Below, piece after piece: positions 17,718-27,735 of a DNA stretch of 64,000 nt. How positions within the stretch are numbered: the stretch's first letter is position 1; each line of letters begins with the position of its first letter. The DNA is taken from NCBI GenBank assembly GCA_003499525.1, contig DNTB01000096.1, positions 1 through 64,000 of the forward strand, given 5' to 3'. This DNA comes from Flavobacteriales bacterium (GTDB lineage: Bacteria > Bacteroidota > Bacteroidia > Flavobacteriales_G > Salibacteraceae). A program made the translations under genes and the position numbers. The notes beneath the pieces are model-generated. The model saw only the letters and a program-made list of their open reading frames with translations. It ran no database searches and was not told the DNA's origin.

Positions 17718-18525
17718 TCTCAACTATGTAATCCTTTCTGGCCTTATCTAAAGCGATGTAGTACGTTTCTGCTTCTTTCACGAAAAGGCTTCCTGGAAAT
17801 TGGTCGACAAAAGTAACATATGCTTTCATTGCGTCATCAATACGCTCCAGTTTTTTTTCTTCGACACTTTTCTGTGACAGAAGGTATTTGCTCTTGAACA
17901 TCTTAAACATAACCTCTTCACGGAGCTTTGTGTCAGGAAAGGCTTCCAGTAAATTTTCATATGCTATGACCGCAGCGCGGTAATCCATCATTCGCATATA
18001 CTGGTTTGCTCCTTCATAGTTTTTTCTCTCAATTTTCAATTCTAACTCGCGAACGAGCATATTTGCTGAATCCAACCGTGGGCTTTGAGGATAGCGATCT
18101 ACAAAAAGCTGGAGGGATGACATGGCCTGATATGAATGCGTTTGATCCAGCTCATATATCGGACTCATTTTGTACTGACACATTGCTTCCATAAAAGCGC
18201 ACTCCTCGGTATACTTGCTTGTAGGAAATGTTTTGGTAAACTCATCGAACCGATAAGCGGCAAGTAGATAGTCCTCCAGATAGTAGTCGCAATAGGCATA
18301 GAGGTAGAACAGCTTTTCAGACCGTTTTTGCCCCCTGTAAATGGCAGCGAGCTCTTCAATGAGCGGATAAGCCTTGTAGTACTTACCTGCATAATAATAT
18401 TCCAGTGCTTTCTCGTACTTAAGCTCTAAATCTCTGGATTTCAAAAGCTTATTGTATCCATTGCAACCGGATATGCCAAGAGAAAAAACAAATAAAGCGA
18501 GAAGTGCAATTCGCGAAAAATGCAT
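17704..18525 (-). CDS. bamD: Outer membrane assembly lipoprotein BamD
   Basis: The chosen start is the ATG at 18525 (MHFSRIALLALFVFSLG), which gives a clean lipoprotein signal with lipobox ISGC; the earlier in-frame ATG at 18558 would bury the signal peptide. About 273 residues of tetratricopeptide-like helices follow (EKALEYYYAGKYYKA, ASKYTEECAFMEA-type repeats), as in BamD, the essential partner of BamA in outer-membrane beta-barrel insertion. It heads the bamD-rpoZ-coaBC-porD-recN cluster. Confidence 0.9.
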   Translation of the reverse strand: MHFSRIALLALFVFSLGISGCNGYNKLLKSRDLELKYEKALEYYYAGKYYKAYPLIEELAAIYRGQKRSEKLFYLYAYCDYYLEDYLLAAYRFDEFTKTFPTSKYTEECAFMEAMCQYKMSPIYELDQTHSYQAMSSLQLFVDRYPQSPRLDSANMLVRELELKIERKNYEGANQYMRMMDYRAAVIAYENLLEAFPDTKLREEVMFKMFKSKYLLSQKSVEEKKLERIDDAMKAYVTFVDQFPGSLFVKEAETYYIALDKARKDYIVENDEF

Positions 18526-18604
18526 CGGGCGAAAATAGTCCAAGAAAACAATGTGCATTACTTTTTGTTTAAAACAATGTTAAAACCCAAAGCCTTAGTT
18601 TAAA

Positions 18605-18634
18605 TTGTGGGTTGATGCATATGTTTTAGTTTTG
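18605..18634 (+). promoter_or_regulatory. Bacteroidota-type promoter for the aminotransferase-fold gene
   Basis: TTG at 18605-18607, a 19-base spacer and TAGTTTTG at 18627-18634 fit the Bacteroidota consensus TTG-N19-TAnnTTTG exactly. Transcription would start near 18640, about 30 bases before the ATG at 18673. Confidence 0.65.
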
Positions 18635-18672
18635 CCGGTCTATGTTGGCGTAAGTTCAATGAAAACAACTAT

Positions 18673-19914
18673 ATGGTAGATATTTTCGATAAAATTAAAC
18701 AGAACCGCGGCCCTTTAGGTCAATATTCAAAAGTTGGTCATGGATACTTTTTCTTCCCTAAGCTGGAAGGCGACATTTCCAACAAGATGTATTTCAGAGG
18801 TCGTGAAGTTCTCGTTTGGAGTCTGAACAATTATCTTGGATTAGCCAATCATCCAGATGTTCGTGAAGTGGATGCGAGGGCATCACAAGAGTTTGGCCTG
18901 GGCCACCCCATGGGTAGCCGGATGATGTCAGGCAATACAAATCTTCATGAAGAGTTGGAGGAAAAGCTTGCCCGGTTTGCAGGAAAAGAAGCCGCGATCT
19001 TACTAAATTATGGATACCAGGGGATGGCTTCAGCAGTAGACGCCCTTGTAGATCGAAAGGACGTAGTGGTTTACGATAGTGAATCCCATGCTTGTATAAT
19101 GGATGGAATGCGTATGCACCAGGGTAAGCGATTCGTTTTTCCACACAACGACATTGAGCAGTTAGAACTCATGCTTAAAAGAGCTACCAAGCTTTCAGAG
19201 GAAACTGAAGGTGGAATCCTTGTTCTTACCGAAGGTGTATTCGGTATGGCCGGCGATCAGGGGCACTTAAAGGAGATTGTTGCCCTCAAAGAGAAATACA
19301 ACTTCAGGTTATTTGTGGACGATGCGCATGGTGTCGGAACGATGGGAGAACAAGGAAGGGGCACAGGTTATGAGCAGGGTTGTCAGGATGGTATCGACGT
19401 ATATTTTGGGACTTTCGCAAAATCATTTGCCTTGATCGGAGGTTTTATTGCAGCAGATGAGGATATCATCGAGTTCCTAAATTATAATGCACGATCACAG
19501 ATATTTGCTAAATCGTTACCAAACCCAATAGTTGCAGGTGCCATCAAAAGACTGGATATGATCCAAAATGAACCAGAGCACCGGGCTAATTTGTGGAAAA
19601 TAGTAAATGCTTTGCAAAAAGGCTTACGTGCAGAAGGGTTTAACCTTGGAAACACAAATTCACCGGTTACTCCTGTCTTCATGGAGGGAACTGCAGCTAT
19701 GGCGGCGAACCTGGTAGTTGATCTTCGGGAGAATTTCGGAATTTTCTGTTCTATTGTGGTTTATCCGGTCGTTCCGAAGGATACCATTATGTTGCGTCTG
19801 ATACCCACTGCCATGCACACTTTGGAAGATGTAGAATATACAATCGAAACTTTCAAAAAAATCAAGACTAAACTCCAAAATAAGGAGTATATCAGCGACA
19901 GAATTGTAATCTGA
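18673..19914 (+). CDS. Serine palmitoyltransferase-like alpha-oxoamine synthase (PLP)
   Basis: A 413-residue PLP enzyme of the alpha-oxoamine synthase family. Motifs: SLNNYLGLANHPDV (substrate region), GSRMMSGNTNLHEELE, the PLP-stacking His in SESHACIMDG, FVDDAHGVGTMG (Asp/His near 217-219) and the Schiff-base lysine in GTFAKSF (Lys250). Bacteroidota use such an enzyme to condense serine with a fatty acyl-CoA, the first step of sphingolipid synthesis, so serine palmitoyltransferase is the best guess. 2-amino-3-ketobutyrate-CoA ligase and 8-amino-7-oxononanoate synthase are alternatives. It has its own promoter and abuts the parC stop. Confidence 0.8.
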   Translation: MVDIFDKIKQNRGPLGQYSKVGHGYFFFPKLEGDISNKMYFRGREVLVWSLNNYLGLANHPDVREVDARASQEFGLGHPMGSRMMSGNTNLHEELEEKLARFAGKEAAILLNYGYQGMASAVDALVDRKDVVVYDSESHACIMDGMRMHQGKRFVFPHNDIEQLELMLKRATKLSEETEGGILVLTEGVFGMAGDQGHLKEIVALKEKYNFRLFVDDAHGVGTMGEQGRGTGYEQGCQDGIDVYFGTFAKSFALIGGFIAADEDIIEFLNYNARSQIFAKSLPNPIVAGAIKRLDMIQNEPEHRANLWKIVNALQKGLRAEGFNLGNTNSPVTPVFMEGTAAMAANLVVDLRENFGIFCSIVVYPVVPKDTIMLRLIPTAMHTLEDVEYTIETFKKIKTKLQNKEYISDRIVI

Positions 19915-22506
19915 TCAACTCAAGTCTAAGGTAATTTGGCCTTCTTCTCCATTAGGGGTTGAAGGCTCTTTTTTTTCCTCTGCTTCGGAACTTGATGATG
20001 CCGGATTCTTTTCATAAGGCAAAGGATCCTTCATGTCAATTGATTTAACCTTGTGCTTGGTCAATCGGTTGCCCAGAGCTTTAACACTTTTGACAGCGAT
20101 GAATTCATCCACAATTATCGACTCATCATCACGGTCATTCGATCGTTTGTCAAAAGAAATATTGAGTACGGGTCTCCAGTCCGTTGAGGCTAATTCCAAA
20201 TAACTGTCAGGATGATCACTAATGAAAAGCTGCCTGGAACTGACAGCTTCGGGTAAAAATCTCTTGATATTAAATTGCTGCTTGTCTCCTTCCCAATATA
20301 CAGCCGTTATTGGTTTATCCTCATCCCATTTCTCAATGATCAGATAATCATCATCAAACCTGTTCATCAAATCATAGCTCAACAGTCTGTAATGGCCGGA
20401 TTGGGTTATTTGCAGAATTCTATCCTCTCCCTTAAATGCCCCCAATAATTCTCCTCTGCCTTCGGTATTCAGCCTTTGAACGTGCTCATCAAACCAAATC
20501 TCCTGAGCTTCTAGAGTTGAAACCCCCTTTTCTTTAAGAGTAATCTTGTTGACGGGGTATTTTGTTAGGATATTTCCAATGGCTCCACGACTTTTCACAC
20601 TTAAGTCACTAAAATCAAAATCAAATTTTAATTTCCTGACTTTTCCTGTATTCCTGAGCAAAACCTGAACGGTTTCAGCTTCGCCATTGGGGTTCACCGA
20701 TAAATACATCACCTTAGTTTTCGGAGAGCCTTTAGTAAGATCGTATTCTTTATCTCTTGTAATGCTCGACACCTGAAATCTTTTCGCTCTGACTATTCCG
20801 GTAGCCCCATCGCGGTAGATGAGGTTATATGTGGTGCGTTCATCCCCCTTTTTCCAAATTCCGATATATCGAATATCCTTACCGACAAAGACTTTGTCAT
20901 CCACTTTAGATACTCTGAATTTGCCATTGTTCAGAATGACAATGACATCGTCAATATCCGAGCAATTCGCGACAAATTCTCCTTCACCTCGCTTCAGGCC
21001 CGTGCCTATAAACCCTTCCTGATAATTCGCAAAGAGCTTGACATTGGCTACAGCAACACGAGCTGCGTTGATCGTATCGAAGGATTTTATTTCAGTTCTT
21101 CTGGGATGGTCTTTTCCGTATTTCTTTTTAAGGTTTTTAAAATACTCGATAGCATAATCTGTAAGGTGGGCCAGATCGTGTTTAACCTCTTCAATTTCTT
21201 CTTCGAGTTTTAGGAGCAGTTCATCAGCTTTATCGCTATCATGCCTGGTTATTCTGCGCATGCGAATCTCCATGAGTTTCTCGAGATCTTCATCTGTGAC
21301 GGGACGCAGCAAGTGCTTTATAAATGGCTGCAAACGTTTCAGGGTCAGTTTTTTAGCTTCTTCGTAGGTTTTTCCGTCGAATTCGATGTAAATCTTTTGT
21401 TCTATGAAAATTTTCTCCAATGACGAGATGTGCCATTTGTTCTCTAATTCTCCAAGTCTGATCTCAAGCTCTTTTTGGAGCAGATCTTTTGTGGACTGAG
21501 TATTGAATTTAAGAATCTCGCTTACCCCTAAGAATGCGGGCTTTTCATCACGGATAATCGAGGAGTTTGGTGAAATTGAGACTTCACAATCGCTGAATGC
21601 GTATAGTGCATCCATGGTGCGGTCGGGAGAAATACCACCGGGCAGGTGCAAGATTATTTCGACCTCTTCGGCGGTATTGTCCTCAATCTTTCTGATCTTG
21701 ATTTTACCTTTTTGATTTGCTTTTAAGATGGAATCAATAAGGGATGTGGTGGTCGTTCCAAAGGGTATATCCCTGATTATCAATGTTTTTTTATCGAGTA
21801 CCTCAATCCTTGCACGCACTTTAACTTTTCCACCTCGTAGCCCATCCTGGTAGTTCGACACATCGGCCATTCCACCTGTTTGAAAGTCAGGAATGATCTT
21901 GAAAGAACGCCCCTTTAAAATTTGAATTGAGGCATCAATGAGTTCATTGAAATTATGTGGAAGTATCTTACAGGCGAGGCCAACAGCAATACCTTCCACC
22001 CCATGCGCTAAAAGCAACGGGAATTTCATTGGAAGAGCTATCGGTTCCTGGTTCCTACCGTCGTAGGAGTTCTGCCACCGGGTTGTTTTGGCATTGAAAG
22101 CAACTTCTTTAGCAAAAGGGGTTAGTCTGGCTTCAATATATCTCGAGGCAGCAGCACTATCCCCTGTAAATATATTTCCCCAATTTCCCTGGGTATCAAT
22201 GAGTAACTCCCTCTGACCGAGTTGAATCAATGCATCACCAATTGAGGCGTCGCCGTGCGGGTGGTACTTCATTGTGTTCCCCACTATGTTCGCCACCTTG
22301 TTAAAGCGACCATCCTCCATCTCGAACATGCTATGCAGAATTCTCCTTTGCACGGGCTTTAATCCATCAGAAAGGTTTGGAACGGCCCGTTCCAGAATTA
22401 CATATGAAGCATAGTCGAGAAACCACTCTTCATACATACCCGATACCCTGATGACATGATCGAGTTCTTGCGCTGAATTGTCTTGTCCATTCTCCTCTTC
22501 TTCCAT
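19915..22506 (-). CDS. parC: DNA topoisomerase IV subunit A
   Basis: An 863-residue type II topoisomerase breakage-reunion subunit. The N-terminus has LSDGLKPVQRRILHSMFEM, the quinolone-region motif YHPHGDASIGDAL and the catalytic tyrosine in AAASRYIEAR (Tyr123). A beta-pinwheel C-terminal domain and an acidic, low-complexity tail follow. It decatenates sister chromosomes together with ParE. The gene lies 1 base after parE, so the two are co-transcribed; its stop abuts that of the convergent aminotransferase-fold gene with no gap. The pairing in one operon and the GyrA-box-poor C-terminus favour topoisomerase IV over gyrase. Confidence 0.9.
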   Translation of the reverse strand: MEEEENGQDNSAQELDHVIRVSGMYEEWFLDYASYVILERAVPNLSDGLKPVQRRILHSMFEMEDGRFNKVANIVGNTMKYHPHGDASIGDALIQLGQRELLIDTQGNWGNIFTGDSAAASRYIEARLTPFAKEVAFNAKTTRWQNSYDGRNQEPIALPMKFPLLLAHGVEGIAVGLACKILPHNFNELIDASIQILKGRSFKIIPDFQTGGMADVSNYQDGLRGGKVKVRARIEVLDKKTLIIRDIPFGTTTTSLIDSILKANQKGKIKIRKIEDNTAEEVEIILHLPGGISPDRTMDALYAFSDCEVSISPNSSIIRDEKPAFLGVSEILKFNTQSTKDLLQKELEIRLGELENKWHISSLEKIFIEQKIYIEFDGKTYEEAKKLTLKRLQPFIKHLLRPVTDEDLEKLMEIRMRRITRHDSDKADELLLKLEEEIEEVKHDLAHLTDYAIEYFKNLKKKYGKDHPRRTEIKSFDTINAARVAVANVKLFANYQEGFIGTGLKRGEGEFVANCSDIDDVIVILNNGKFRVSKVDDKVFVGKDIRYIGIWKKGDERTTYNLIYRDGATGIVRAKRFQVSSITRDKEYDLTKGSPKTKVMYLSVNPNGEAETVQVLLRNTGKVRKLKFDFDFSDLSVKSRGAIGNILTKYPVNKITLKEKGVSTLEAQEIWFDEHVQRLNTEGRGELLGAFKGEDRILQITQSGHYRLLSYDLMNRFDDDYLIIEKWDEDKPITAVYWEGDKQQFNIKRFLPEAVSSRQLFISDHPDSYLELASTDWRPVLNISFDKRSNDRDDESIIVDEFIAVKSVKALGNRLTKHKVKSIDMKDPLPYEKNPASSSSEAEEKKEPSTPNGEEGQITLDLS

Positions 22507-22507
22507 C

Positions 22508-24349
22508 TCAAACGGCCTCTGTAGTAAGCTCCTTTTCTACTTTAAGGTTTTCAATGATAAAGTTTTGTCGCTCAATTGTGTTCTTTCCCATGTAGAATGA
22601 TAGCAATTCGCTAATCGGAGTATCTTTTCCAATCACTACCGGATCCAACCTGATATTTTTCCCGATGAAATCGCTGAATTCAGAAGGTGAAATTTCACCT
22701 AATCCTTTAAACCGTGTAATTTCAGGTTTTCCTTTCAGTTTTGCGATAGCATTCCGGCGCTGTTCGTCCGAATAGCAATAGATGGTTTCTTTTTTATTTC
22801 TAACACGGAATAATGGAGTGTCGAGAACAAAAAGATGACCTTGCTTGACCAAATCAGGAAAAAACTGAAGAAAAAAGGTGATCAACAATAGCCGGATGTG
22901 CATTCCATCGACATCAGCATCCGTTGCTAACACTACACGGTTATATCTCAGTCCTTCCAGGCCATCCTCAATATTTAAGGCAGCTTGCAGCAGGTTGAAC
23001 TCTTCATTTTCATAGACTATTTTTTTGGTAAGGCCAAAGCTGTTCAGGGGTTTTCCCTTGAGGCTAAAAACAGCCTGCGTATTGACATCTCTGGCTTTGG
23101 TAATTGATCCTGAAGCAGAATCCCCCTCCGTAATGAATAGCGTGCTTTCCTTGGATTTTTCTTTGTTCTCATTGTAGTGAACCCTGCAGTCGCGGAGTTT
23201 GCGGTTATGCAAACTCGCTTTTTTAGCTCTTTCCCGAGCCAACTTGCGGATTCCGGCAAGGTCCTTACGTTCTTTTTCCGAATGTTGTATCCGTTTAAGA
23301 ATAGCTTGCGCCTTCTCCGGATTTCGATGTAGGTAATTGTCCAAACGGAGAGTCAGAAAATCATTGACGAATGCTCGCATGCTGGGCCCTTGAGGACCGA
23401 CATCCTGCGATCCCAATTTGGTTTTCGTTTGTGATTCGAAAACAGGTTCCATCACCTTTACACTGATGGCCGCAGAAATTCCAGATCGGATATCTACGGT
23501 ATCGAAATTCTTATTGAAGTGGTCTCTAATGGTCTTGATGTAGGCTTCACGAAATGCGGTTTGGTGGGTTCCGCCTTGTGTGGTGTACTGCCCATTTACA
23601 AATGAGTAATACTCTTCGCTGTAGGTATTGGTATGTGTGATGGCTACTTCAATATCTTCTTCCTCAAGGTGAATAATTGGATACAAAGGTTCAGCAGTTA
23701 ACTTATTGGATAACAAATCTTTAAGCCCATTGTCGCTAAAAATCTTCTTGCCATTGAAGAGAATGGTAAGGCCGCGATTCAAATAAGCATAGTTCCAAAG
23801 CAGGCTCTCCACATGCTCAGACTTATATCGATATCCTTTAAAAACTGAATAGTCCGGTCGGAAAGTAATGCGTGTACCTTTTTTAACTCCGGAATCTTCA
23901 ATTTCCGCATCTTCTGTAATATCTCCCCTCTCAAAGGAAGCCCGCTTCGCTTTGCCATCCCGGAAGGACTCGACGAGAAAATACTCTGAAAGGGCATTTA
24001 CAGCTTTTGTTCCCACTCCATTGAGCCCGACAGATTTTTTGAATGCTCTTGTATCATACTTTCCTCCGGTGTTTATCTGTGAAACACACTCTACTACTTT
24101 TCCCAATGGAATTCCCCGACCAAAATCCCGAACTTTTACCACATCTTCTTTGATGGAAACTTCAATAGTTCGCCCGTTTCCCATGACAAACTCATCAATG
24201 GAGTTATCCAGTATTTCCTTGAGGAGTATATATATTCCGTCATCGTAACTATTCCCGTCACCCAATTTTCCGATATACATACCCGGACGCATGCGGATAT
24301 GCTCCTTCCAATCCAGAGATCGAATGTTGTCTTCAGTATACGTTGACAT
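22508..24349 (-). CDS. parE: DNA topoisomerase IV subunit B
   Basis: A 613-residue GHKL ATPase subunit. The ATP-binding N-box is [12 protein letters not shown] (around residues 43-54), with DFGRGIPLG and [16 protein letters not shown] beyond it. The TOPRIM domain is seen at [12 protein letters not shown] (near 400) and [12 protein letters not shown]. It powers strand passage by ParC, whose gene follows 1 base later. The upstream 270 bases separate it from the divergent penicillin acylase-like gene and should hold its promoter, though no clear consensus was found there. Confidence 0.92.
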   Translation of the reverse strand: MSTYTEDNIRSLDWKEHIRMRPGMYIGKLGDGNSYDDGIYILLKEILDNSIDEFVMGNGRTIEVSIKEDVVKVRDFGRGIPLGKVVECVSQINTGGKYDTRAFKKSVGLNGVGTKAVNALSEYFLVESFRDGKAKRASFERGDITEDAEIEDSGVKKGTRITFRPDYSVFKGYRYKSEHVESLLWNYAYLNRGLTILFNGKKIFSDNGLKDLLSNKLTAEPLYPIIHLEEEDIEVAITHTNTYSEEYYSFVNGQYTTQGGTHQTAFREAYIKTIRDHFNKNFDTVDIRSGISAAISVKVMEPVFESQTKTKLGSQDVGPQGPSMRAFVNDFLTLRLDNYLHRNPEKAQAILKRIQHSEKERKDLAGIRKLARERAKKASLHNRKLRDCRVHYNENKEKSKESTLFITEGDSASGSITKARDVNTQAVFSLKGKPLNSFGLTKKIVYENEEFNLLQAALNIEDGLEGLRYNRVVLATDADVDGMHIRLLLITFFLQFFPDLVKQGHLFVLDTPLFRVRNKKETIYCYSDEQRRNAIAKLKGKPEITRFKGLGEISPSEFSDFIGKNIRLDPVVIGKDTPISELLSFYMGKNTIERQNFIIENLKVEKELTTEAV

Positions 24350-24620
24350 AAAGTTCTAGCTGAAGGCTAAAAATATTGAAATAGTCAGGGCTGGTACAGC
24401 GAATAGAGCATCAATTATCAACAGCAACAATATGCCTTGTCCACTCATGAAATAATTCTATACATCTGATTACATGTTACTTACACATAAAAAAACGAGA
24501 TAAACCAAAGGTTTTCAACTGCTACAATAAGGTATGGAACCCTCAAAAAGCATAATCTAAATGTTGAAACTCGCCATTCGATCTTGCATTCTTTCCATAT
24601 TTGCTGTCAATCGCAATTCT

Positions 24621-26984
24621 ATGAAAAGAGTCTTTTTTATTCTCCTGTTGATCATTCTTCTTCTTTTATCGGGTGTATTATACTTCTTCGAAAGTTTAGA
24701 GCGGTCCTATTCCGGGGAGCATGAACTGCTTGGCTTGAGTGGAGAGGTCAAGGTTTATCACGATGAGTACGCCATACCCCACATTTATGCAGAGCGAAGT
24801 GAAGATGCCTTCAGGGCTTTAGGGTATTTGCATGCCGCAGACCGATTATTTCAGTTGGACATGCTGCGACGAATTGGAGGCGGAGAATTAAGTGAGCTGT
24901 TGGGGTCTGAATTAATAGATGCTGATAAATACTTGAGAACTATTGGCTTAAGCCAGCAAGCAAAGAACGCAACGCTACGGTTTTCAGCACTAAGTAACGA
25001 TGAGCTCAAGAAAGAAATTAGCGCATACATTGAGGGAGTTAATGCCTATATAGACGAAAACAACCGACCCATTGAATACTATATACTGGATGCCTGGCCT
25101 GAACCTTTTGATTTACAGGACATGAATCAAATACTTGGTTACATGGCATTTAGCTTTACCGCAGAGCTCAAAACTGAACCTCTGTTGGACTTTGTTTTCC
25201 ATCAACTGGGGCCCGAATATTTTCAGGACCTTAGTACTGAGTTTTACGAAGAAAACACTCTGATTCCTGTATACGGAAGGGACACCACCGCAGATTACAC
25301 CGCTCTTTCTCAAATTACTACTGAAATTCAAGATTTCATGCCTTTTCCTCGATTCGAGGGATCCAATTCATGGGTTATATCCGGCAAAAGATCGAAAAAT
25401 GGTAAAGTCTTATTTGCTAATGATACCCATATAGGATTAAGCCAACCATCGGTATGGTATGAAGCTCATATTGAAACTCCGGAGTTTAGCATCTACGGTA
25501 ACTTTTTAGCGGGTATTCCCTATCCGCTGATAGGTCACTCGAGAGACCATTCCTGGGGTCTTACTATTTTTCCTGCCGATCAGATTGATTTATTCCGGGT
25601 TACTCTCGAAGGGGATAACGTACTCATGGACGGCACTTCAATACCGCTTGATTTTAGAACGGAAATCATCAACATAAATGATGGAACTCAGGAGGAGTTT
25701 ACAATTCGTAGCACTCCTCATGGCCCTGTCCTTACTGATTTGGAGGACGTCCGAAACGCGAGTATTAGCGATCTGGCGATGCAGTGGACCGCAAATAATG
25801 TTACGAATCGTAATCTTGAAGCTCTCCGACTTCTTTGCATGAAAAAAGGAATTAATCAGGCCGAAAAGGCTGCATCTTTAATCACAGTCCCTGGATTGAA
25901 CCTCATGTATGGAGATTCAGACGGTAATATCGCGTGGTGGGGAGCCTGTGCGCTCACTAAAAGACTGCCAGACCATAACCCTAAGCTGGTCAAAGACGGA
26001 TCAGCGCCATATAAGCATGTCCAGTACTACGATTTTTCAGTAAATCCAAGGTCCATCAATCCTTCAGAAGGATTTGTATATTCAGCTAATAACCAACCAG
26101 ATAGCTCACAAGGCCTCTATTTTCCCGGTTATTATTACAACTGTGCAAGGGCCCATGTTATAAAAAAGGCGCTTGCTTCATCAGAAAACTGGACCATAGA
26201 ATCTATGAAGGAGCTAGTCCTTGATCATCATTCTCCTATTTATCAGAAATATGCCCGGATGATGATGGATGCAGTTCAAAATGTTGATATCCCCCCCCTG
26301 AATATTTATGATGTTCTTAATATCTGGGATGGTGGGCACGATCCGGCGAATTCCGGACCTGTAGTGTACTACGAACTCATTAATGCTTTTATGGAGGAAA
26401 CCATGTTGGACGAATTAGGTGAAGAAAGGCTGGAGACATACATGAGCACATCGTTGTACCTAAGAGCTATAGGGCCATTGATTGAAAACGAAAATTCACC
26501 GTGGTGGGATGATGTAAGAACCGAAGAGAGAGAAACTCGAACGGACATTTTCCTGAGAGCATTTTACAAAACCGCTGAACGGCTCAAAAACAAATATGGT
26601 GACGACCCTAATTCCTACAGATGGGATGAAGCATTTGAGATAATCCACCCGCACCCCCTTGGAAAGGTCGAGCCGTTGGATAGGATTTTCAATGTTGGTC
26701 CATATTTCGCTGCTGGGGGGCAGGAAGTTTTAAATAAGATGTCCTTTGATCCAAAATCAGAAGGTAAGTTTATCGGTAAATCGGGGCCTGCCATGAGAAT
26801 CCTGATTGACTTTGCAGATATTGAATCCTCCCTTAGTATCAATCCGACGGGGCAATCAGGCCATGTTTTGAGCGATCATTACAGCGATCAGGCCGAAATG
26901 TATTCCAGGGGCGAATTTCGATTGCAGGATATGAATTCAGAACGTATTAAGGCCTCTGGATCTATGCTGGTTTTCAAGCCTTAG
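24621..26984 (+). CDS. Penicillin acylase-family N-terminal nucleophile hydrolase
   Basis: The chosen start is the ATG at 24621 (MKRVFFILLLIILLLLSG), which puts a signal/anchor helix at the N-terminus; an in-frame ATG at 24561 adds 20 residues ahead of it. About 787 residues. The alpha chain carries VKVYHDEYAIPHIYAERSEDA and GYLHAADRLFQLDMLRRIGG. The predicted autocleavage nucleophile is Ser248 in GSNSWVISGKRS, followed by ANDTHIGLSQPSVWYE. The family cleaves amide bonds of beta-lactams, acyl-homoserine lactones or other acyl-amides; the substrate here is unknown and beta-lactam resistance should not be assumed. It is membrane-anchored or periplasmic. It overlaps the convergent MscS-like gene by 11 bases. 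Confidence 0.85.
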   Translation: MKRVFFILLLIILLLLSGVLYFFESLERSYSGEHELLGLSGEVKVYHDEYAIPHIYAERSEDAFRALGYLHAADRLFQLDMLRRIGGGELSELLGSELIDADKYLRTIGLSQQAKNATLRFSALSNDELKKEISAYIEGVNAYIDENNRPIEYYILDAWPEPFDLQDMNQILGYMAFSFTAELKTEPLLDFVFHQLGPEYFQDLSTEFYEENTLIPVYGRDTTADYTALSQITTEIQDFMPFPRFEGSNSWVISGKRSKNGKVLFANDTHIGLSQPSVWYEAHIETPEFSIYGNFLAGIPYPLIGHSRDHSWGLTIFPADQIDLFRVTLEGDNVLMDGTSIPLDFRTEIININDGTQEEFTIRSTPHGPVLTDLEDVRNASISDLAMQWTANNVTNRNLEALRLLCMKKGINQAEKAASLITVPGLNLMYGDSDGNIAWWGACALTKRLPDHNPKLVKDGSAPYKHVQYYDFSVNPRSINPSEGFVYSANNQPDSSQGLYFPGYYYNCARAHVIKKALASSENWTIESMKELVLDHHSPIYQKYARMMMDAVQNVDIPPLNIYDVLNIWDGGHDPANSGPVVYYELINAFMEETMLDELGEERLETYMSTSLYLRAIGPLIENENSPWWDDVRTEERETRTDIFLRAFYKTAERLKNKYGDDPNSYRWDEAFEIIHPHPLGKVEPLDRIFNVGPYFAAGGQEVLNKMSFDPKSEGKFIGKSGPAMRILIDFADIESSLSINPTGQSGHVLSDHYSDQAEMYSRGEFRLQDMNSERIKASGSMLVFKP

Positions 26985-27735
26985 CAGGTTCATACTGCTG
27001 ATTTCTTGTTTTGAACGATTCATACATCGCTAACTCAACCAGCTTAGCATCTTCAGCATTCTGAGTGAAAAAAACCGCGCGGAACTCGGCATAGTCGGTA
27101 TTTGCATGAATGAGATTAACTGCTATTTTACGTGTAACCAAAACGTACGGTAGTTCAAGAAGGTCATGATAAATCATTTCATTTAATACATCTACCTTCT
27201 TATCAGCTTTAAGCCGGAGATTAATTGTTGCCAAATGCAAATGGCTATCCATGCTCACTTTCCTGATTTGATATTCATCCAAATTCCTATACCTGACGAA
27301 AAGAAAATCTCCAGAATTCAATTTTAGACGAAGGCCGAGAAGACCGAGATGTTGCACATCGCCATCAACATTGGGTTTACTTAGATGATCTCCAAGGTTT
27401 ATTCTGTTCTCAATACGCCCAACAATGCCATAGATAAGGTCTCTCCAGTATCTCCATCCGGCAATGGCCAGTCCGATAAAAAGTACTCCTGTCACAAGTG
27501 GGCTTTTATTCAATAGATAAACAAGTGCAGCAAAGCCATAGGTAATCCAGAGAATAACTTCAATTTTTGGCCAGATTCGTTCCATTTTACGATGGGCCTT
27601 CTCACTACTGAGTAGTAATATTCCATAGTGCGAAATGATGTACATGAGCACATATAGAAGACCAGCTGAAATAACTATCAGCAGGAGATCCTGAATAGAT
27701 AGACCCCTCAACAATATGTTTTCTGTTTCACTCAA
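26974..27735 (-). CDS. MscS-like membrane protein linked to the SLC12-ATPase gene
   Basis: A 253-residue membrane protein that seems to start with TTG at 27735, overlapping the end of the giant transporter gene by 8 bases; the next in-frame methionine is inside the first membrane helix. Three hydrophobic segments lie at about 14-42, 56-78 and 80-95. Next comes WRYWRDLIYGIVGRIENRIN, GDHL and a beta-rich stretch (LGLLGLRLKLNSGDFLFVRY) that resembles the pore-lining helix and beta domain of small-conductance mechanosensitive channels. The match is partial: the canonical glycine/alanine-rich TM3 is not evident. It is probably co-translated with the upstream fusion protein and may work with it in ion or osmotic control. 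Confidence 0.6.
   Translation of the reverse strand: MSETENILLRGLSIQDLLLIVISAGLLYVLMYIISHYGILLLSSEKAHRKMERIWPKIEVILWITYGFAALVYLLNKSPLVTGVLFIGLAIAGWRYWRDLIYGIVGRIENRINLGDHLSKPNVDGDVQHLGLLGLRLKLNSGDFLFVRYRNLDEYQIRKVSMDSHLHLATINLRLKADKKVDVLNEMIYHDLLELPYVLVTRKIAVNLIHANTDYAEFRAVFFTQNAEDAKLVELAMYESFKTRNQQYEPAKA

Noticed and set aside
24621..26984. Penicillin acylase-family gene as an antibiotic-resistance gene
   Set aside because: The family is broad and includes acyl-homoserine lactone and other amidases; no resistance context is present.
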